Below are positions 1 through 12,267 of a stretch of 64,000 bases of DNA, piece by piece. Made by a program: the position numbers and the translations under genes. The notes beneath the pieces were generated by a model. That model was not told where the DNA came from and ran no database searches. It saw nothing but the letters and a program-made list of their open reading frames with translations. Numbering within the stretch: the stretch's first letter is position 1; each line of letters opens with the position of its first letter. The stretch lies in assembly GCA_964035015.1 (NCBI GenBank), contig OZ036005.1, forward strand, positions 2,502,925 to 2,566,924, in the 5' to 3' direction. This DNA is from Corallium rubrum (Eukaryota; Cnidaria; Anthozoa; Scleralcyonacea; Coralliidae).

Positions 1-50
1 TTCGGGATTCCGGTCCGCCGCTCTACCTGTTGAGCTATCGAGCCGCACAG
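1..50 (-). repeat. tRNA-like (SINE-type) fragment cut by window edge
   Basis: Read on the minus strand, 50 to 1 gives a tRNA-like 5' half: an acceptor-like GGCTCGA, then a D-arm with GCTC pairing to GAGC around AACAGGTA. The fragment ends at the window edge in the anticodon arm, so a genuine tRNA cannot be told from a tRNA-derived repeat. Similar tRNA-like repeats occur at 44560-44633 and 44815-45987, which favours a repeat. Confidence 0.35.
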
Positions 51-304
51 GGATTGGAGGCAAGTTCTATCCAACTTAATTGCACTTATCCGCTTATAGC
101 CTTAGGAGTTATAACTAAGCTTGACGTTTGAACGTCGAACTTTGTCTAATCTATTTGATTCGACATGATAAATTCGGCCTTAGGCAATACTATTCTATTT
201 ATAACGTAGATGTAATATAACAGGTTTCTGATTGGCTACCGTGCGCAATTTTAAAGGTAATGAGAATCTCATTTTTAATCAGAAAAATAACTATTATAGA
301 TAAG

Positions 305-400
305 TTTTGTGGAAACACCACGTATAATATTTATTTGCTCCAATAGCAACGTTTGGGTTCAATCACTCAATCGTACTGTTTAAATATTAATAAAACAAAG
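305..400. repeat. Dispersed repeat fragments
   Basis: Two repeat pieces lie end to end. One is a GTGGAAACACCACGT-type end, also present near 19141, 24402, 32041, 46482 and inverted near 46720. The other is CAATAGCAACGTT followed by TTCAATCACTCAA, also found in the TIR family at 18280, 24015, 36700, 37680 and 53055. Confidence 0.5.
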
Positions 401-643
401 GATTTGGCAGCTTGATATATTGTATGTATATTTTCTATTATTTAATAACTATGGTCGCAATTAGCACTCGTCGTTACGTACGACATGCAGACTGAATCTT
501 GGAAACATCTCGTACAGTATCTAGATGAAACGTAGCACACAGAACTGCAGTGTCAATGTTTATTATATAAACATAAAAAGATAGAAATCGATACTGTTAC
601 GTTCGGGACATTTTATAGTCATATTTATCAACATTAGACATAC

Positions 644-750
644 CTCATCCAGTTCTTCGATAATACTTGTGGACAAATCGCTGGCCAAAGGCAAAGCTGG
701 TGAAAGCCATGGTTTCATTTTGAAAAGTTGTACCTTTTTCCTGCTAATTC
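644..750 (-). CDS. Candidate internal exon, unknown gene
   Basis: On the minus strand a 107-nt open segment is bounded by a good acceptor (seven T then AG, 751-752) and a donor GTATGT directly below 644. It encodes 35 residues plus a split first codon, including MKPWLSPALPLASDLSTSII and ending EELDE; it starts in phase 1 and ends in phase 0. I do not recognise the protein. The gene would run leftward out of the window, head-to-head with Tribbles. No neighbouring exon was identified, so this is only a candidate. Confidence 0.35.
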
Positions 751-2103
751 CTAAAAAAACTGTGAAACAAACAGGCATTTTAAATTAAAATCAATAAAAG
801 CCAACTATAAATGACACTGACAGTTTATAACGCTTACAGTAAATAAAAAAAACCCTTTGGTATTTCGAAATAAGAAAGCTCTGACCAGACGTATTTTTTG
901 ATATCAGTTATTACGTATGTGGCGCTACGCCGAAAAAGATTGTGATATTTAGCGTACAGTATTGTGAATTCTTATTTGGTAGTTTTGCATCAAATATATA
1001 CATACTTAACTTGAAACGACCTTGTATACATATACACGTTGGAAGCAATTATTTAAACGGAAAAGGCCGGTTCTCTAACAGCTGCACAGGACTGTATGTC
1101 GTTCATAGAGGTTTCGGAAATGCTAATCTATAATTGCCAACTGATTACTTGATATACTTGACTTCACGTCTTTAGTGAAAATAAAAAAAGCTTCTAGTAC
1201 ACCAAGGTCAGTAGCATCAGACTTGATTCGGCTTCTTTTGTGGTCGAACAAATTTGTTCAAAATGAGGCAAAATACACACGATTTCGAGCTTGCTCTCCT
1301 GTAGTTTTAGAAATCAATTATTTAAAAAAAAAATAAGAAAAAAACAAACCACAACGATATTCCCCAAATGTGGTAATACATAATATACATTATTGTGGGT
1401 ATATAATTGTGAAATACGTTCAATCAATAATTTCATCATCTAACGAATAAATTAAAGTCAAAAGTCTGTTGAAGTGTTGCAACAATCTCTCTGTTAATAT
1501 ATCCAGCCATCACGGATCATTTCACGCACATCAAAGATTTTATTTTTAACAGCGAATAATGAAATTTCCGGTCGCTGATGGGCAAAAAGGAAGAGTAAGG
1601 GGGAAGGTGAACAGAGAAACTCCTACGGGTTGCCGACCACCGACATTCCTGTTGTCGAAATAATGCTGTCACGATTGTGGTCAATAGCATTGGTTTTGTT
1701 GTGATAAAGATGTTAGGGACCTATTATTTGCTTTCAATCGTGTGTGATTGCAATAAACAGATGAAATATGTTGTGAAATCAAGCAATTTTAAAAGATATT
1801 GCGACATGTGGTAGTCCTTCCAGATTGGTCGATTAAAGCGGGCCACGCTATTAAAGGCTTCTCGACCAATCAGAGCGTGGCCGGAAATAAATACAACCTT
1901 GGAGAATATCCTTTTTGAACAAAGAAGGTGAAGACAAATATGGGCATAGTGTCCTTATATGGCATATGGTCGGAACTCATTTATGAGGGAGTCGTGGCGT
2001 AATCATCGAAGAAAATTTTGAAATTGCGTCAGGCGGCCATTGGGTTCTGTTGCATTAGCGTTTCGTTGCGACACAGGCAGATAATAGAAAGGATTTCATC
2101 AGA
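751..2103. other. Spacer between candidate exon and Tribbles
   Basis: No supported gene. It should contain the Tribbles promoter and 5' UTR. Around 1826-1883 inverted pairs TTGGTCGA/TCGACCAA and GGCCACGCT/AGCGTGGCC interleave and include a CCAAT box (GACCAATCAGAG). No TATA box or start site can be fixed from sequence alone. Confidence 0.4.
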
Positions 2104-2136
2104 ATGGCTTCACCAGGTTTAAACCGAGTCTGTTGA
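2104..2136 (+). promoter_or_regulatory. Upstream ORF in Tribbles leader
   Basis: An ATG in strong context (AGAATGG) opens a 10-codon frame (MASPGLNRVC, stop TGA) 230 bp before the Tribbles ATG. There is no other ATG between this stop and 2366. If transcription starts upstream of 2104, it would be a uORF able to reduce main-frame initiation. The transcription start is unknown. Confidence 0.4.
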
Positions 2137-2365
2137 AGGGATTGGCCGTTCGTTGGCCTGCCCTTACAACAAACGAAGTTTTCCCTTTTCACCGTGGATT
2201 TGTGATTTGGATTGCGTGTGCAAACGCAGGCCTCCTCACAACAGAAAAACTTGCAACGTCACTTCGAAAGGGAGACAATCACGAACTCAAAAGAAACTCA
2301 GCTAAAGCGAACCGATCGTCATCGTGACAGGATTGTAGAAGAACTATCTTTTCGTTCAAGTTTAA

Positions 2366-5300
2366 ATGCTTTACCACCGACGAAGTCACCCATATCAACG
2401 AAATGCGACGAAAAGAAATACTGAACGATCGTCAGTGGCCAACTTGACAGCGGAGCAAACAAGAAATGAAAAGGAACCGCTGCAAACTAACCTTGTCGTA
2501 ACCCCAAGTCATCAACAGTCAAGAAATAACGGTAATCCACTTTCATCACACAGCCAGAGTGTGTCTAAAATTGGTAAATACATTCTGTTAGATGGAAATC
2601 CAGGGAGCTCCTTTAATCGCGTTATTGATTGTCAAAATCGTGCTCAACTTGCTTGTAAGATTGTAGAAGCAAAGAAACTTGGCGATGTAATGGCTCCGTA
2701 CAGACATTTAGCAAGCCATGAAAACATTAATGAAATTGTGGACGTTATTGTTGGTGAAAATAAAGCTTACGTTTTCATGCAACGTTCTTACGGTGATTTG
2801 CATAGTTACGTGAGAACGAAGAAACGTTTAAAGGAAAATGAAGCTAGTAAGTTATTTGTTCAAATTGTCCGAGCAGTGAGTCATTGTCATCGATCTGGAA
2901 TCGTGTTACGGGACTTAAAACTGAGGAAATTTGTCTTCAAGAATAAGGATAGGTAAGCAAAGGATTTCTTTTATGTGTTCTTGCCATGTGGATGACTCTT
3001 TCTTTGTGCATTGTTGCCCTATCATCGATGAATGAAGTGCAATGGAGAGTCACCTTGTGGCAACTTATTGTTGGCTAGTCTTTGTCCTTTGATTTCTCGT
3101 TGTTAAGTCCTTTTATCATAATCAATCTAAGCCTTGGGAATAAACCGTATTTTAAGCCGCCTTATCACGACGAAATCGTACATTTAAAAGCCCAAACTAC
3201 TAAGAAATCATTTCATAGATTATAGTTTTTCTGCTGAAAGCGCCAGACTGACGAAGCGATCAAATTGACAAGCTTAATAATTTTTCTCATCTCTCGTCTT
3301 CATTATCGTATAGAATTACACGTATTTTCAAACATTGTTAGGTTTTTCATTTTGTGAAATATTTCTACAGGTATGAGTGGGAAAAAATGATTTATATAGA
3401 AGTTGTGATTTATAGCAGAGGCGTAGATATAATTGTTTTGGCGTCTCTAGCGACGAGAATTTCCATCATGTTTAATATATTATCTTTCCTCAGCGATCCC
3501 TGTTGTTTTTCTTCCCAATAATGGTTCCAATCAAGAGTAGAGATGACCCATCAGAGTTTGTGGGACGTATTTAATGTGAAAACCATATTTCACAACGTCG
3601 CAATTTTGATTGTGTCCCTAATCTTGCTGACATTGTAATATTTGTTGCTTGCTCTTTGGGGCCGGAAGTAGTGGTTCGTAATCCGTTTTCATTCATTTCA
3701 ATTAAATGTCATTCTTTCTATTATGCGGCGAGCCAACAGTGTTTAAATATCCCTCTTTTCTGAGCATTGCAAACATTGTTGCTTTGCCTGAAGAAAAACA
3801 ATGAATACTCTTCTCTATCTACTAAATCATGCTGACAGGAAGAAATATTTAATGAATCGCAAGACACCTACAGTAGCCTGTTCCTTAGTTACGAAAAAAT
3901 GTTGACTTTGATTCAACTGCTTTTACAAATTACAATAGAATTTGTGAATCACTGGGAAGCCTCACTTTTTTCAACTCTCTTTCATTTTTCTTTGCTTTTC
4001 ACATCGAAGTTCAAGATCGATCCTAAAATTTCAATGAAATCCAATTCCCTCACCTTAACCCTATTAACCCTTTCACTACTAGACTTCTTCTCTCCAGGAG
4101 TAAAATCATCTGGCATTAGCCAGAGTAAAATACTAAAAGGCCCCACCAGTTAATAGTGAAAGGGTTAACTTTAATCCTAATGAAGGATGTTTATTTTAGA
4201 AAGAAAGAAAGATTTTGTATCTTATTGCAGACAGTTATAGCCAGTTTCAGCTTGCTTTTGAAATTCATTTGTCAACATTCGTTGGAAGGTTGGGAACTTG
4301 GTACGGAAGTTTGTTGTGAAGTTCGTCGTGAAGTTCGAATTTAATAAGCTTTGAATTGAATTCCTTTGGTAAAATCATGGAGAAGAAGATTATTTGTTGT
4401 ATAGAATATAATAATAGATACTTGGTTAAGCAGAAACAAATTGCCAACTTAAATTTGTATCTACCTCACAACCCAGTTCAGAACATTGCAATGTAAGTTC
4501 GGAATGTTCATTTCAATTATACGTATCAGATTTCAAAAGCAAGCTGAAATGGACTGTAATGAAAAGCTTTACTAGCTAGCTTACTCTGAAAAGCTTTTCT
4601 TTTCACGTGAAAACTCAGTATTTCATTCTCTAAAACCTCTGCAGTTCACAAAGTTAAAACTAAATTCCAAACATTTGCATTTCCCATTGCTTGTGGGTTG
4701 ATAAAAGCCCAAATATTTCTTCAAAAGTGGTGGACTTACTCCCACGATTTCAGATAACAAAGCAGTGATGTTTTGAACCAAACTCTTTTATGTACACCAA
4801 AGGGCTTTGGCATTGAATTGTCAGTCATTTTGTTATCTATGAATTCATTAGTTTACTACAGTTAATCTTTTTTTTTATAATCTATGAGTGTTTTCAAATA
4901 AGGTCAACTCTGGAGTTTTCCGTAAGCTGATGTACATGTATTTATCCCTGCCTAGCAGAAAGTTATGTTGTTGTTTTTATACTGGCTAATTCCACATTAT
5001 TGTACTTGTCAAAGGAAGATTGTTGAGGCATGGTTGAAGAAAACCTGGTCATCGCATTTTCAGAATCCTAGGTTGAGATTCATAGCATATGATTACGATT
5101 AGTAATCTTTTCTGTGTCTATATGAAAATAGGCAAGGACAATGAGAAAAGATAACTAGATAAGCTTGCAGCTGTTAGCTTGAGCATGATTGATTTTTATA
5201 TTAAACTAAATCAATCGTTCAATACATATAGTAAGTAATTTTAAAAATCAGTTTTTTGTTTTCATGTTTAGAACTGAATTGAAACTCGAGTGTTTAGAGG

Positions 5301-5755
5301 ATGCGTGTGTCCTTGAGGGAGCCAATGATACATTAGAGGATAAACATGGATGTCCTGCATATGTCAGTCCTGAATTATTACATTGTTCTGGTGGCTACTC
5401 TGGGAAGCTCGCTGATGTATGGAGCCTGGGAGTGATGTTATATACTATGCTAGTTGGCAGGTATCCCTTCCAAGATATAGAACCTACGGTATTGTTTTCA
5501 AAAATCCGAAGAGGACACTTTGTCATACCAGATTCATTATCATCAAAAGCAAAATGTCTTGTTCGGTCCATGATGAGACAGGAGCCATCACAACGGTTAA
5601 ATGCTGAAGAACTCCTAGATCATCCTTGGTTCAAATCAACGTTTCATCCAGTCAGCTCTTTCCGTGTTGATAAACGAACTCCTGACCAGACAGTACCAAG
5701 TGTAAATGTAGATGAGTCGTATTTTTTGCCTGTAAAGAGTGGTCTTTCTTTGTAA
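2366..5755 (+). CDS. TRIB: Tribbles pseudokinase (TRIB1/2/3-like), two exons
   Basis: Join 2366..2952 and 5272..5755, 356 aa, close to vertebrate Tribbles length. Exon 1 ends in phase 2 at GTAAGC; exon 2 follows a TTTAG acceptor. After a basic, Ser/Asn-rich N-terminus (1-70), the pseudokinase domain starts near IGKYILLDG, lacks a proper glycine loop, has the hallmark catalytic loop [13 protein letters not shown], and carries LECLEDAC where an active kinase has DFG. C-lobe motifs [33 protein letters not shown] and LDHPWF are Tribbles-typical. The tail holds DQTVPSV, matching the COP1-binding motif. Known role: a scaffold that brings substrates to the COP1 ubiquitin ligase and binds MEK. The start is the first in-frame ATG. 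Which vertebrate paralogue it matches cannot be assigned; TRIB2 looks nearest. Confidence 0.93.
2953..5271 (+). other. Tribbles intron
   Basis: 2319-bp GT-AG intron. Near 4095-4130 it holds one diverged copy of the AGTAAAATCATCTGGCATTA module that forms satellites at 59.2-62.9 kb, flanked by CCTTTCACTACTAG and AGTGAAAGGGTTAA as a small inverted repeat. The rest is AT-rich with no supported gene. Confidence 0.7.
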
Positions 5756-6154
5756 ATTTTCACCCTCAAAAACTCCTGTACAGGTTTTAAAAACTGTAAG
5801 ATATTCTCAAAACTGACAACAGTGATTTACTGTAGATGTCACCTTGCTTATATATTTACATTATGTTGAAGTATCGTAAATAGAATTTTTGTAAATACGT
5901 ATAGCAGCGGAACAACAACAGGAATATTTTTAGGATCATGGAAATTATAGTACTGGGGCTTCTTAAGTTAACAAGAGATTAAAATTGGTCTTGCATTAAT
6001 TTTGTTTTTTTTGCTGGTTACATCTGGTTTGTATTTTTGTAATACAAAAATTGCGGTGAACACAGTTTCACACTTGTATATTGGATATCTACGAATATTC
6101 AACATTAACTTCGATCCACACATCTTCGTGGTTCAAGCCCAGCAAGGAACGATA
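5756..6154 (+). other. Tribbles 3' UTR and spacer
   Basis: AT-rich sequence after the TAA stop. A non-canonical ATTAAA lies near 5979; no AATAAA was seen. No other gene supported. Confidence 0.4.
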
Positions 6155-6208
6155 CGGTTTTCCACTAGGCGACTTTTCGCGCGAAAAAAATCGCCTAGTG
6201 GAAAACCG
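6155..6208. mobile_element. Short TIR element, CCACTAGGCGA family (copy 1)
   Basis: Terminal inverted repeats CGGTTTTCCACTAGGCGA and its complement enclose only a short GCGCGAAAA core. The same ends bound a 131-bp copy at 8242-8372. Confidence 0.7.
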
Positions 6209-7390
6209 GCTTTAGAAACGCGTTGGCGAAACAATTAACGTAATACGTAGTTTCCTACGGTCAAGTAGCAGTATTCCCAGGAGGACGGCGTGTCAGAAAC
6301 AAGTGTATAAAAGAAGTTGTTTTCCAGATGAAGCATCTCGGTCAGTCAGTAGACAGCTCAAACTTGAACATTGAAACTAGGAATCAAAACGTTTTGATTT
6401 ACTATTTGCTGAGCGGGCAGTGAGCTGGTTGTCTTGGTCCCCCCCCCCCCCCCCCCCCATATTTCCTGGCCACCTCGGTGGAAGGTTTTTTCTGGCTCCC
6501 TGATACCAGCTATGGCGCAGATCGGAGTGGCGCATTGACCAGGACTGAAGCGACTATTAACACTAATTGTGAACTTTCAGCAATCCTGATAGTCGAAAAA
6601 ACATTTCTTACTACTCCATTTATAACAGCGATTGTAAATACGCTACGGAATTATCGAGTACACTGGACCACAGCAAGGTTTCTCCAACAGTTGTTGTCGT
6701 GCCGTCTACTCCTGCGTCCAATAGCAATGAAACGGATGTGTCGAAACACTCAACCTAAATCCGCAGTATATGAGCATGCCACATTAGTATAGTGCTCTTA
6801 GTTGGTTTTGCTGTACAAGCTGTTGTAAGTTAAGCTCAGAAAGTCCCGTTTGGAAATCAGAATTTTCTGAGTTTAACAACTAACAACAGTTTGTATTGTA
6901 CATGAAAAACAATTGAAACTGTATGACCATGCGGGCGTATAAAGTGAAAAGGTGATAAATTGCTGAGAATAGTTTTGATAACGAAATACTAACGTTTTGA
7001 GCATTCAGAATGTAGATTCTGAATATTTTATAGAAACATGTTTTAGCTTAGTTATAAAACGAGGCAGGGTTCTATATATTTCTATAATACCCTGGTTGCT
7101 ATGCGTCTTTTGATTGGTTGTTGGCCATGATCTATTACAGGAGACACATAGATCACGCCAGGTCACGTTCCTTCTTCATGCCCCAAAATCCAGCAAGCGT
7201 TTCGATAAAAACCTTTTAAATTTTTGTATTGTATAAAACAACTAGATTCCATTTTTTTGTTGTCTGTTCACTCATAGATGCACAGAAGACACTCGACTAC
7301 GTTGTGACGTCATCTGATCAGAGTACCGTAAATAATTTTAAAAATAGCCTGCGAGCCGGCTCTCATTTAGGGGTTTAGACCCGGGTCTTT
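6209..7390. other. Spacer with foldback remnant
   Basis: No supported gene. It contains a poly-C run (6440-6457) and, at 6800-6905, a foldback with TACAAGCTGTTGTAAGTTAA ends related to the tRNA-like foldbacks at 44.8 and 45.8 kb. Confidence 0.45.
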
Positions 7391-7970
7391 TCCAAAACGA
7401 AGCCATCCAACGAAACCAAAAACGAATGCAATTGTAAAACGAAAGAAGAATGCCCTCTCCAGAAAGTGTCTAGCATTATCTATCAGGCCGAGGTGACGTC
7501 GCCTGGCAACGGTAAAACGATGCATTACATTGGTATGACGGGGAATACATTTAAAGAGCGCTACCGAAACCACGCCAAATCTTTTAATAATGAGAAATAC
7601 CTAAACGAAACTGAACTATCCAAGTATGTCTGGAATCTAAAGAAGCAAGGACGCGCATTCATCATCAACTGGTCAATACTGAGACGAGCAGCGCCATATA
7701 TTACAAGTGGTTCTAAACGATGTAACTTATACTTGGAAGAGAAGCTGTGCATTATGAAAGCTGATAAGAACAAAATTTTAAATAAAAGATCGCAACTTGT
7801 CTCAAAATGTCGCCATCAGAACAGGATCATCATTTCAAACACTTGCCGCGTGAAGAAAAAAGTGAGATACCACCAGACCTCCCACGCACCATGACGAACT
7901 TTGCAAGATAAATTAAATCTAAGCCAGAATACTCACAGTTACCTGAAGATCGCTATAGGCGTGAAACTCG
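7391..7970 (+). mobile_element. Penelope-like element fragment with GIY-YIG nuclease
   Basis: The reading frame begins without an ATG near 7391 and ends at the stop just before 7895. A Cys motif (ECNCKTKEECPL) precedes the GIY-YIG-type domain: IIYQAEVTSP, HYIGMTGNTFKERYRNH, ELSKYVWNLK, then INWSILRRA, RCNLYLEEK and KRSQLVSKCRH. This order is typical of the C-terminal endonuclease of Penelope-like retroelements. No reverse transcriptase lies upstream, so the copy is 5'-truncated. The 3' tail includes CTGAAGATCGCTATAGGCGT. Confidence 0.85.
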
Positions 7971-8033
7971 GAGTAGTAACGAACTTATTTTAACTTCTAT
8001 TTATATATATTTATATACAGTATATATATTATA

Positions 8034-8157
8034 CAATGTCTGCTCTCGAGGGAAACAGTTTTGTTTTCCCGAGTCTTGGTATTTCCCGAGACGAAGTCGA
8101 GGGAAACATCGAGACTCGAGGGAAAACAAAACTGTTTCCCGAGGGATCAGACATTAA
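8034..8157. mobile_element. Foldback element
   Basis: Near-perfect inverted arms: CTCGAGGGAAACAGTTTTGT on the left and its complement ending ATCAGACATT on the right, around a short spacer containing CCCGAGACGAAGTCGAGGG. No coding capacity. Confidence 0.75.
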
Positions 8158-8241
8158 GTGTTTTGTTATATAGCTTGAGTTTCGCTGAATAATTTCGACG
8201 TTTATCAAGGGGAAATACACAAAAAACAAACGCTAAAGGCT

Positions 8242-8372
8242 GTTTTCCACTAGGCGACATTTGTCGACCGACTCGACATTTTTCTTTTGTCTTGGCTAAT
8301 TAGTTCCACTCGAGAGCTTGCGAGACAAAAGAAAATGTCGCTTCGCGCGACATTTTTCGCCTAGTGGAAAAC
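8242..8372. mobile_element. TIR element, CCACTAGGCGA family (copy 2)
   Basis: Ends GTTTTCCACTAGGCGACA and TCGCCTAGTGGAAAAC are inverted repeats shared with 6155-6208. The core has an inner inverted pair CTTTTGTCT/AGACAAAAG. Confidence 0.75.
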
Positions 8373-8719
8373 TACCTTAAGACTTACCAAAACATTTCGC
8401 CTGGCTCCGTAATTTTACTTCAACCAAACAAATATGAGTGTCAGAACAAAAGAACAGCAATACATTTCTCCAGTTAATCTTCACACATTGCTTTGAAGAC
8501 CTATAAATATTCTTTTTTTCGTACCAAACAAGCTTCTGTTTATAGGACGCCGCGAAGAGTTCAAAGTTCTAGCGGGCAACAACTGAAAATTTATTGACCG
8601 AGCAGGCAATATGTTCTCAATTATTGCCCGCTCGGTGATATTGAAATTTAGCTACGGTCATGTGACCACAAACCAACCAACGACAGTCATCGTTGTATCC
8701 AGCGAAACTCTAGCTATAT

Positions 8720-8791
<72 letters not shown>

Positions 8792-9142
8792 ATCTTCAAT
8801 TATCGTTTCTCGATTCTTTCACTAAGCCCTGGGAGGGAATCGACTGGTTAGTCCAATGATCGCCCCTTGGTTGCCCAAATTTCTCCAATCAAACTAGAGA
8901 TATTTCGAATCGCCCAATCTGATTGGATGGAGACGATTGATCGTGACGATCTTATGGAAAGCAGGCTTAAGCTTCTCCTTTGTATACGTTCAAGATCATT
9001 TTCTATATGTATAAGTATAGTAGATCATTTTCTATATGTATAAGTATAGTAATATAGAACAAACTCCCTTTCGGTTAAACATTTTCTCTTCGTGGTTCCA
9101 ATCAAGGATTAGATTCTGTTTGTACAACAGTACAATATTATT
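8373..9142. other. Spacer with AT microsatellite
   Basis: No gene. An (AT)n run occupies about 8720-8789. A small inverted pair at 8571-8655 uses CGAGCAGGCAATA and ATTGCCCGCTCGG. A 30-bp direct repeat (GATCATTTTCTATATGTATA...) lies at about 8993-9050. Confidence 0.6.
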
Positions 9143-9177
9143 ACCTCCGCCAGGAGGTTATGTTTTTACCCCGTTCT

Positions 9178-9812
<635 letters not shown>

Positions 9813-10126
9813 ACCAGGATATCTCAAAAAGAATTGCTCGATTTTCATGAAAGTTTGCAGAAGGGTTGGCAGTAGACCAATCCATAAAATTTTGTTGAAT
9901 TTTGTCAAAATTTGGATGAGAAATTAATAAAAATCTGACCGCAAGATTCTACCGTGTATAAGAAAAGCTTGTTGCGATCATTATCCTTATTTTATGCAAA
10001 TATTTTTGCATAATTTTGGTATGAGTGCAATCAAGCATTTTATTCATACATGCATGTGTTGGTCTCGTGAGCTAGCCTGGTTAGCGGGATATGGCTCGTT
10101 TTCTTTTTAACTCGGCATCTCTACTT

Positions 10127-10320
10127 AAGCCTGGTTCTCATATGTCGCCGATCGTCGCCGATTAGTGATTTAGATGCATGTTAAGTAGTGGGGAACAATG
10201 CAGAAAAGCACTGCTTTTCTGCATTGTTCTTTATTACTTAACATGCTGCTGCACTTCCCGTTTTAACATGCATCTAAATCATAGATCGGCGACGATCGGC
10301 GACATATGAGAACTAGGCTT
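10127..10320. mobile_element. Foldback element
   Basis: Left arm AAGCCTGGTTCTCATATGTC...GATCGTCGCCGAT with GATTTAGATGCATGTTAA; right arm is its complement ending GAGAACTAGGCTT. The core adds a second hairpin, GCAGAAAAGCACTGCTTTTC. No ORF. Confidence 0.8.
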
Positions 10321-10394
10321 AATCCGCTGGCGGAGGTATATATACATTAAAAGTAGCTGTTGACATGTTGCAGTACTCCCCCCCCCCCCCCCCC

Positions 10395-10500
10395 CATGAA
10401 CGCATGTATGACGTACAACACATTCATATAATACAAGACAAAGCATAAACCGAAAATAAACATCTTGAAACTCAAAATATGAGCCGAAAATACAAATTTT
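10395..10500 (-). repeat. Inverted copy of TRIM-NHL downstream flank
   Basis: This is the reverse complement, with few differences, of the flank that follows TRIM genes A, C and D (about 16795-16890, 29725-29820, 36440-36535), including the GTACGTCATGCATG / TTGTATTATATGAATGTG stretch. It marks the left edge of the duplicated region in opposite orientation. Confidence 0.7.
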
Positions 10501-11888
10501 GAAAGTTAAAATATGAGCTAAAAATGTTTTATGCATTGTCTTGTATTTTTTCAAATTGCCGACTGGATATGGTTTACACTCAGCTGATTGTGGTCTACAT
10601 TCATATGTCATTGGTTATCATATAGGCTATATTATATAGTATATGTATGCATGCTTACACGCATGCATGACGTACAACACATTCATAAAATGGCATAAGT
10701 ATTACACATTTTATATGGCTATATGAACAGTTAATAAAACTATATTATAAAAGGGAAACTTCTAGAAAGAGGGATTCCACCGTACATGCAGCAACAACAT
10801 TCATATAATGTCATAAGTAACCTTTAGCGCTGGGGAAACCCACAAATATATAAGAACTAGAATTACTATCGCAAGTGAAGTGCTGCCTCAAATGGCAGGA
10901 ATTTCCTGATTTATAGTTTCTCATGTTTTACAAAATTGCCCCAAAACCCCCTAGGCTGATATTATTAATTGCAACAGACACAGCGAGTATTTACAGATCT
11001 ACTGTATTTTTAATTTTCTAATTATAAGATTTAAAATTACATATTTATACTACAACTTATTTCTTGATATAATTGGCAAGGGTTTTGACAGGATATACAA
11101 GGCTTATACACTATTATAGTATAGAAATAATAAATAACCATGCCTCTTGCTCTGGCCAAGCTGTAAATGCAATTCAAAGTGTCTTGTGTTATGACAAATC
11201 TACAGCTGAAAAATTATACAGCAATATACCATCGAGTACATCAGACTATTTTGCAGAATTTGTATAAGTAAAATAATTATGTTCCAAGATGAGGGCTAGC
11301 ATTTTGGAGTTGCCCATTGTTTATAATCTCTGACTTTTGTTAGTCCTTGGTAAAAATCTATTACTTTCAAGATGTCTGCACATAATTATTGTAGGTAATC
11401 AATTAATTATCAGATGATTATATATGGTCAGTAACGCCAGAAGGATTTCATATTATAATAGATTAAATATAATCATATAAGGGATTTTAAATTAGCGAAG
11501 AAACGAGTTGTTTATGTTAATATGTTTACTTCATTTATGAAATTAAAATGATACTTTGTCTTTGCTGCAGTATTTCAGTTCTCTTGCGTGTTACTATGCA
11601 CGCCAGTTTTTTGGGGTAAACAAACTTAAAAGTTGAAAGGTCAACGTGGCACTGTCAACCCTCCCACGCAGGGAGTCAGTGCAGCCAGTGGGAAAATATC
11701 TTTCTTTCCGGATAAATAACAAAATAATAAACATATTTATCCATACTTTGTTTCATATGAATGGTGTAGGTATTGGAAAAATGCCTAACGAATACACGAG
11801 GCATGAAAGAGTGGCTCTCAAGAGTCAAGAGAAAAGTATAATGTACAAATAAAGGCTTCTAGGACAGCGTAGGCCACGGTTGAAATCC
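10501..11888. other. Left flank of the TRIM-NHL array
   Basis: AT-rich, no supported gene. From about 10830 and again 11400-11870 it carries pieces also seen upstream of genes B, C and D (GGGAAACCCACAAATATATA; CAGTAACGCCAGA; TTTGTCTTTGCTGCAGTATT; CTTTCCGGATAAA), so the duplicated unit begins here. Confidence 0.55.
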
Positions 11889-12051
11889 AAATATTACCAG
11901 GGTTAAGCCACGTTGGCCTGAAAAACAGAGAAAAAAAATCTTCTCGACGTTTCGAGCGAAGGCCCTTCCTGACGAAGGGCCTTCGTTCGAAACGTCGAGA
12001 AGATTTTTTTCTCTGTTTTTCAGGCCAACGTGACTTAACCCTGGTAATATT
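11889..12051. mobile_element. Foldback element with hammerhead-like core
   Basis: Arms AATATTACCAGGGTTAAG and complement, with long A/T tracts (AGAGAAAAAAAATCTTCTCG). The centre reads CTGACGA, AGGGCCTTCGTTC, GAAACGTC at 11969-11996, which looks like a hammerhead core. The element sits in the upstream repeat of gene A; the corresponding short ACGAAGGGCCTTCGCTCGAA piece remains near 19882, 25439 and 33016. Confidence 0.75.
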
Positions 12052-12267
12052 TATAATGTACAAAGCTCCAAATCAGCCCGCTGTGCAGAACCTGAATAAA
12101 CCGAATGTTATTGGAACATGCAAACCTAGAAAGAGTAAGATATCCACGTTGTAAAATGACAACGTTACAAATAATTTACGAAACTTTAAGCTAAAATTCG
12201 GCAATATTTTTCAAGTTTATATAACAATTCTCACACAACAGTAACATGCGTTAGGTGGGGCAACCTA

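Noticed and set aside
6478..6792. 104-residue frame with a generic sequence
   Set aside because: No recognisable domain and no splice or flank support; lies in repeat-rich spacer.
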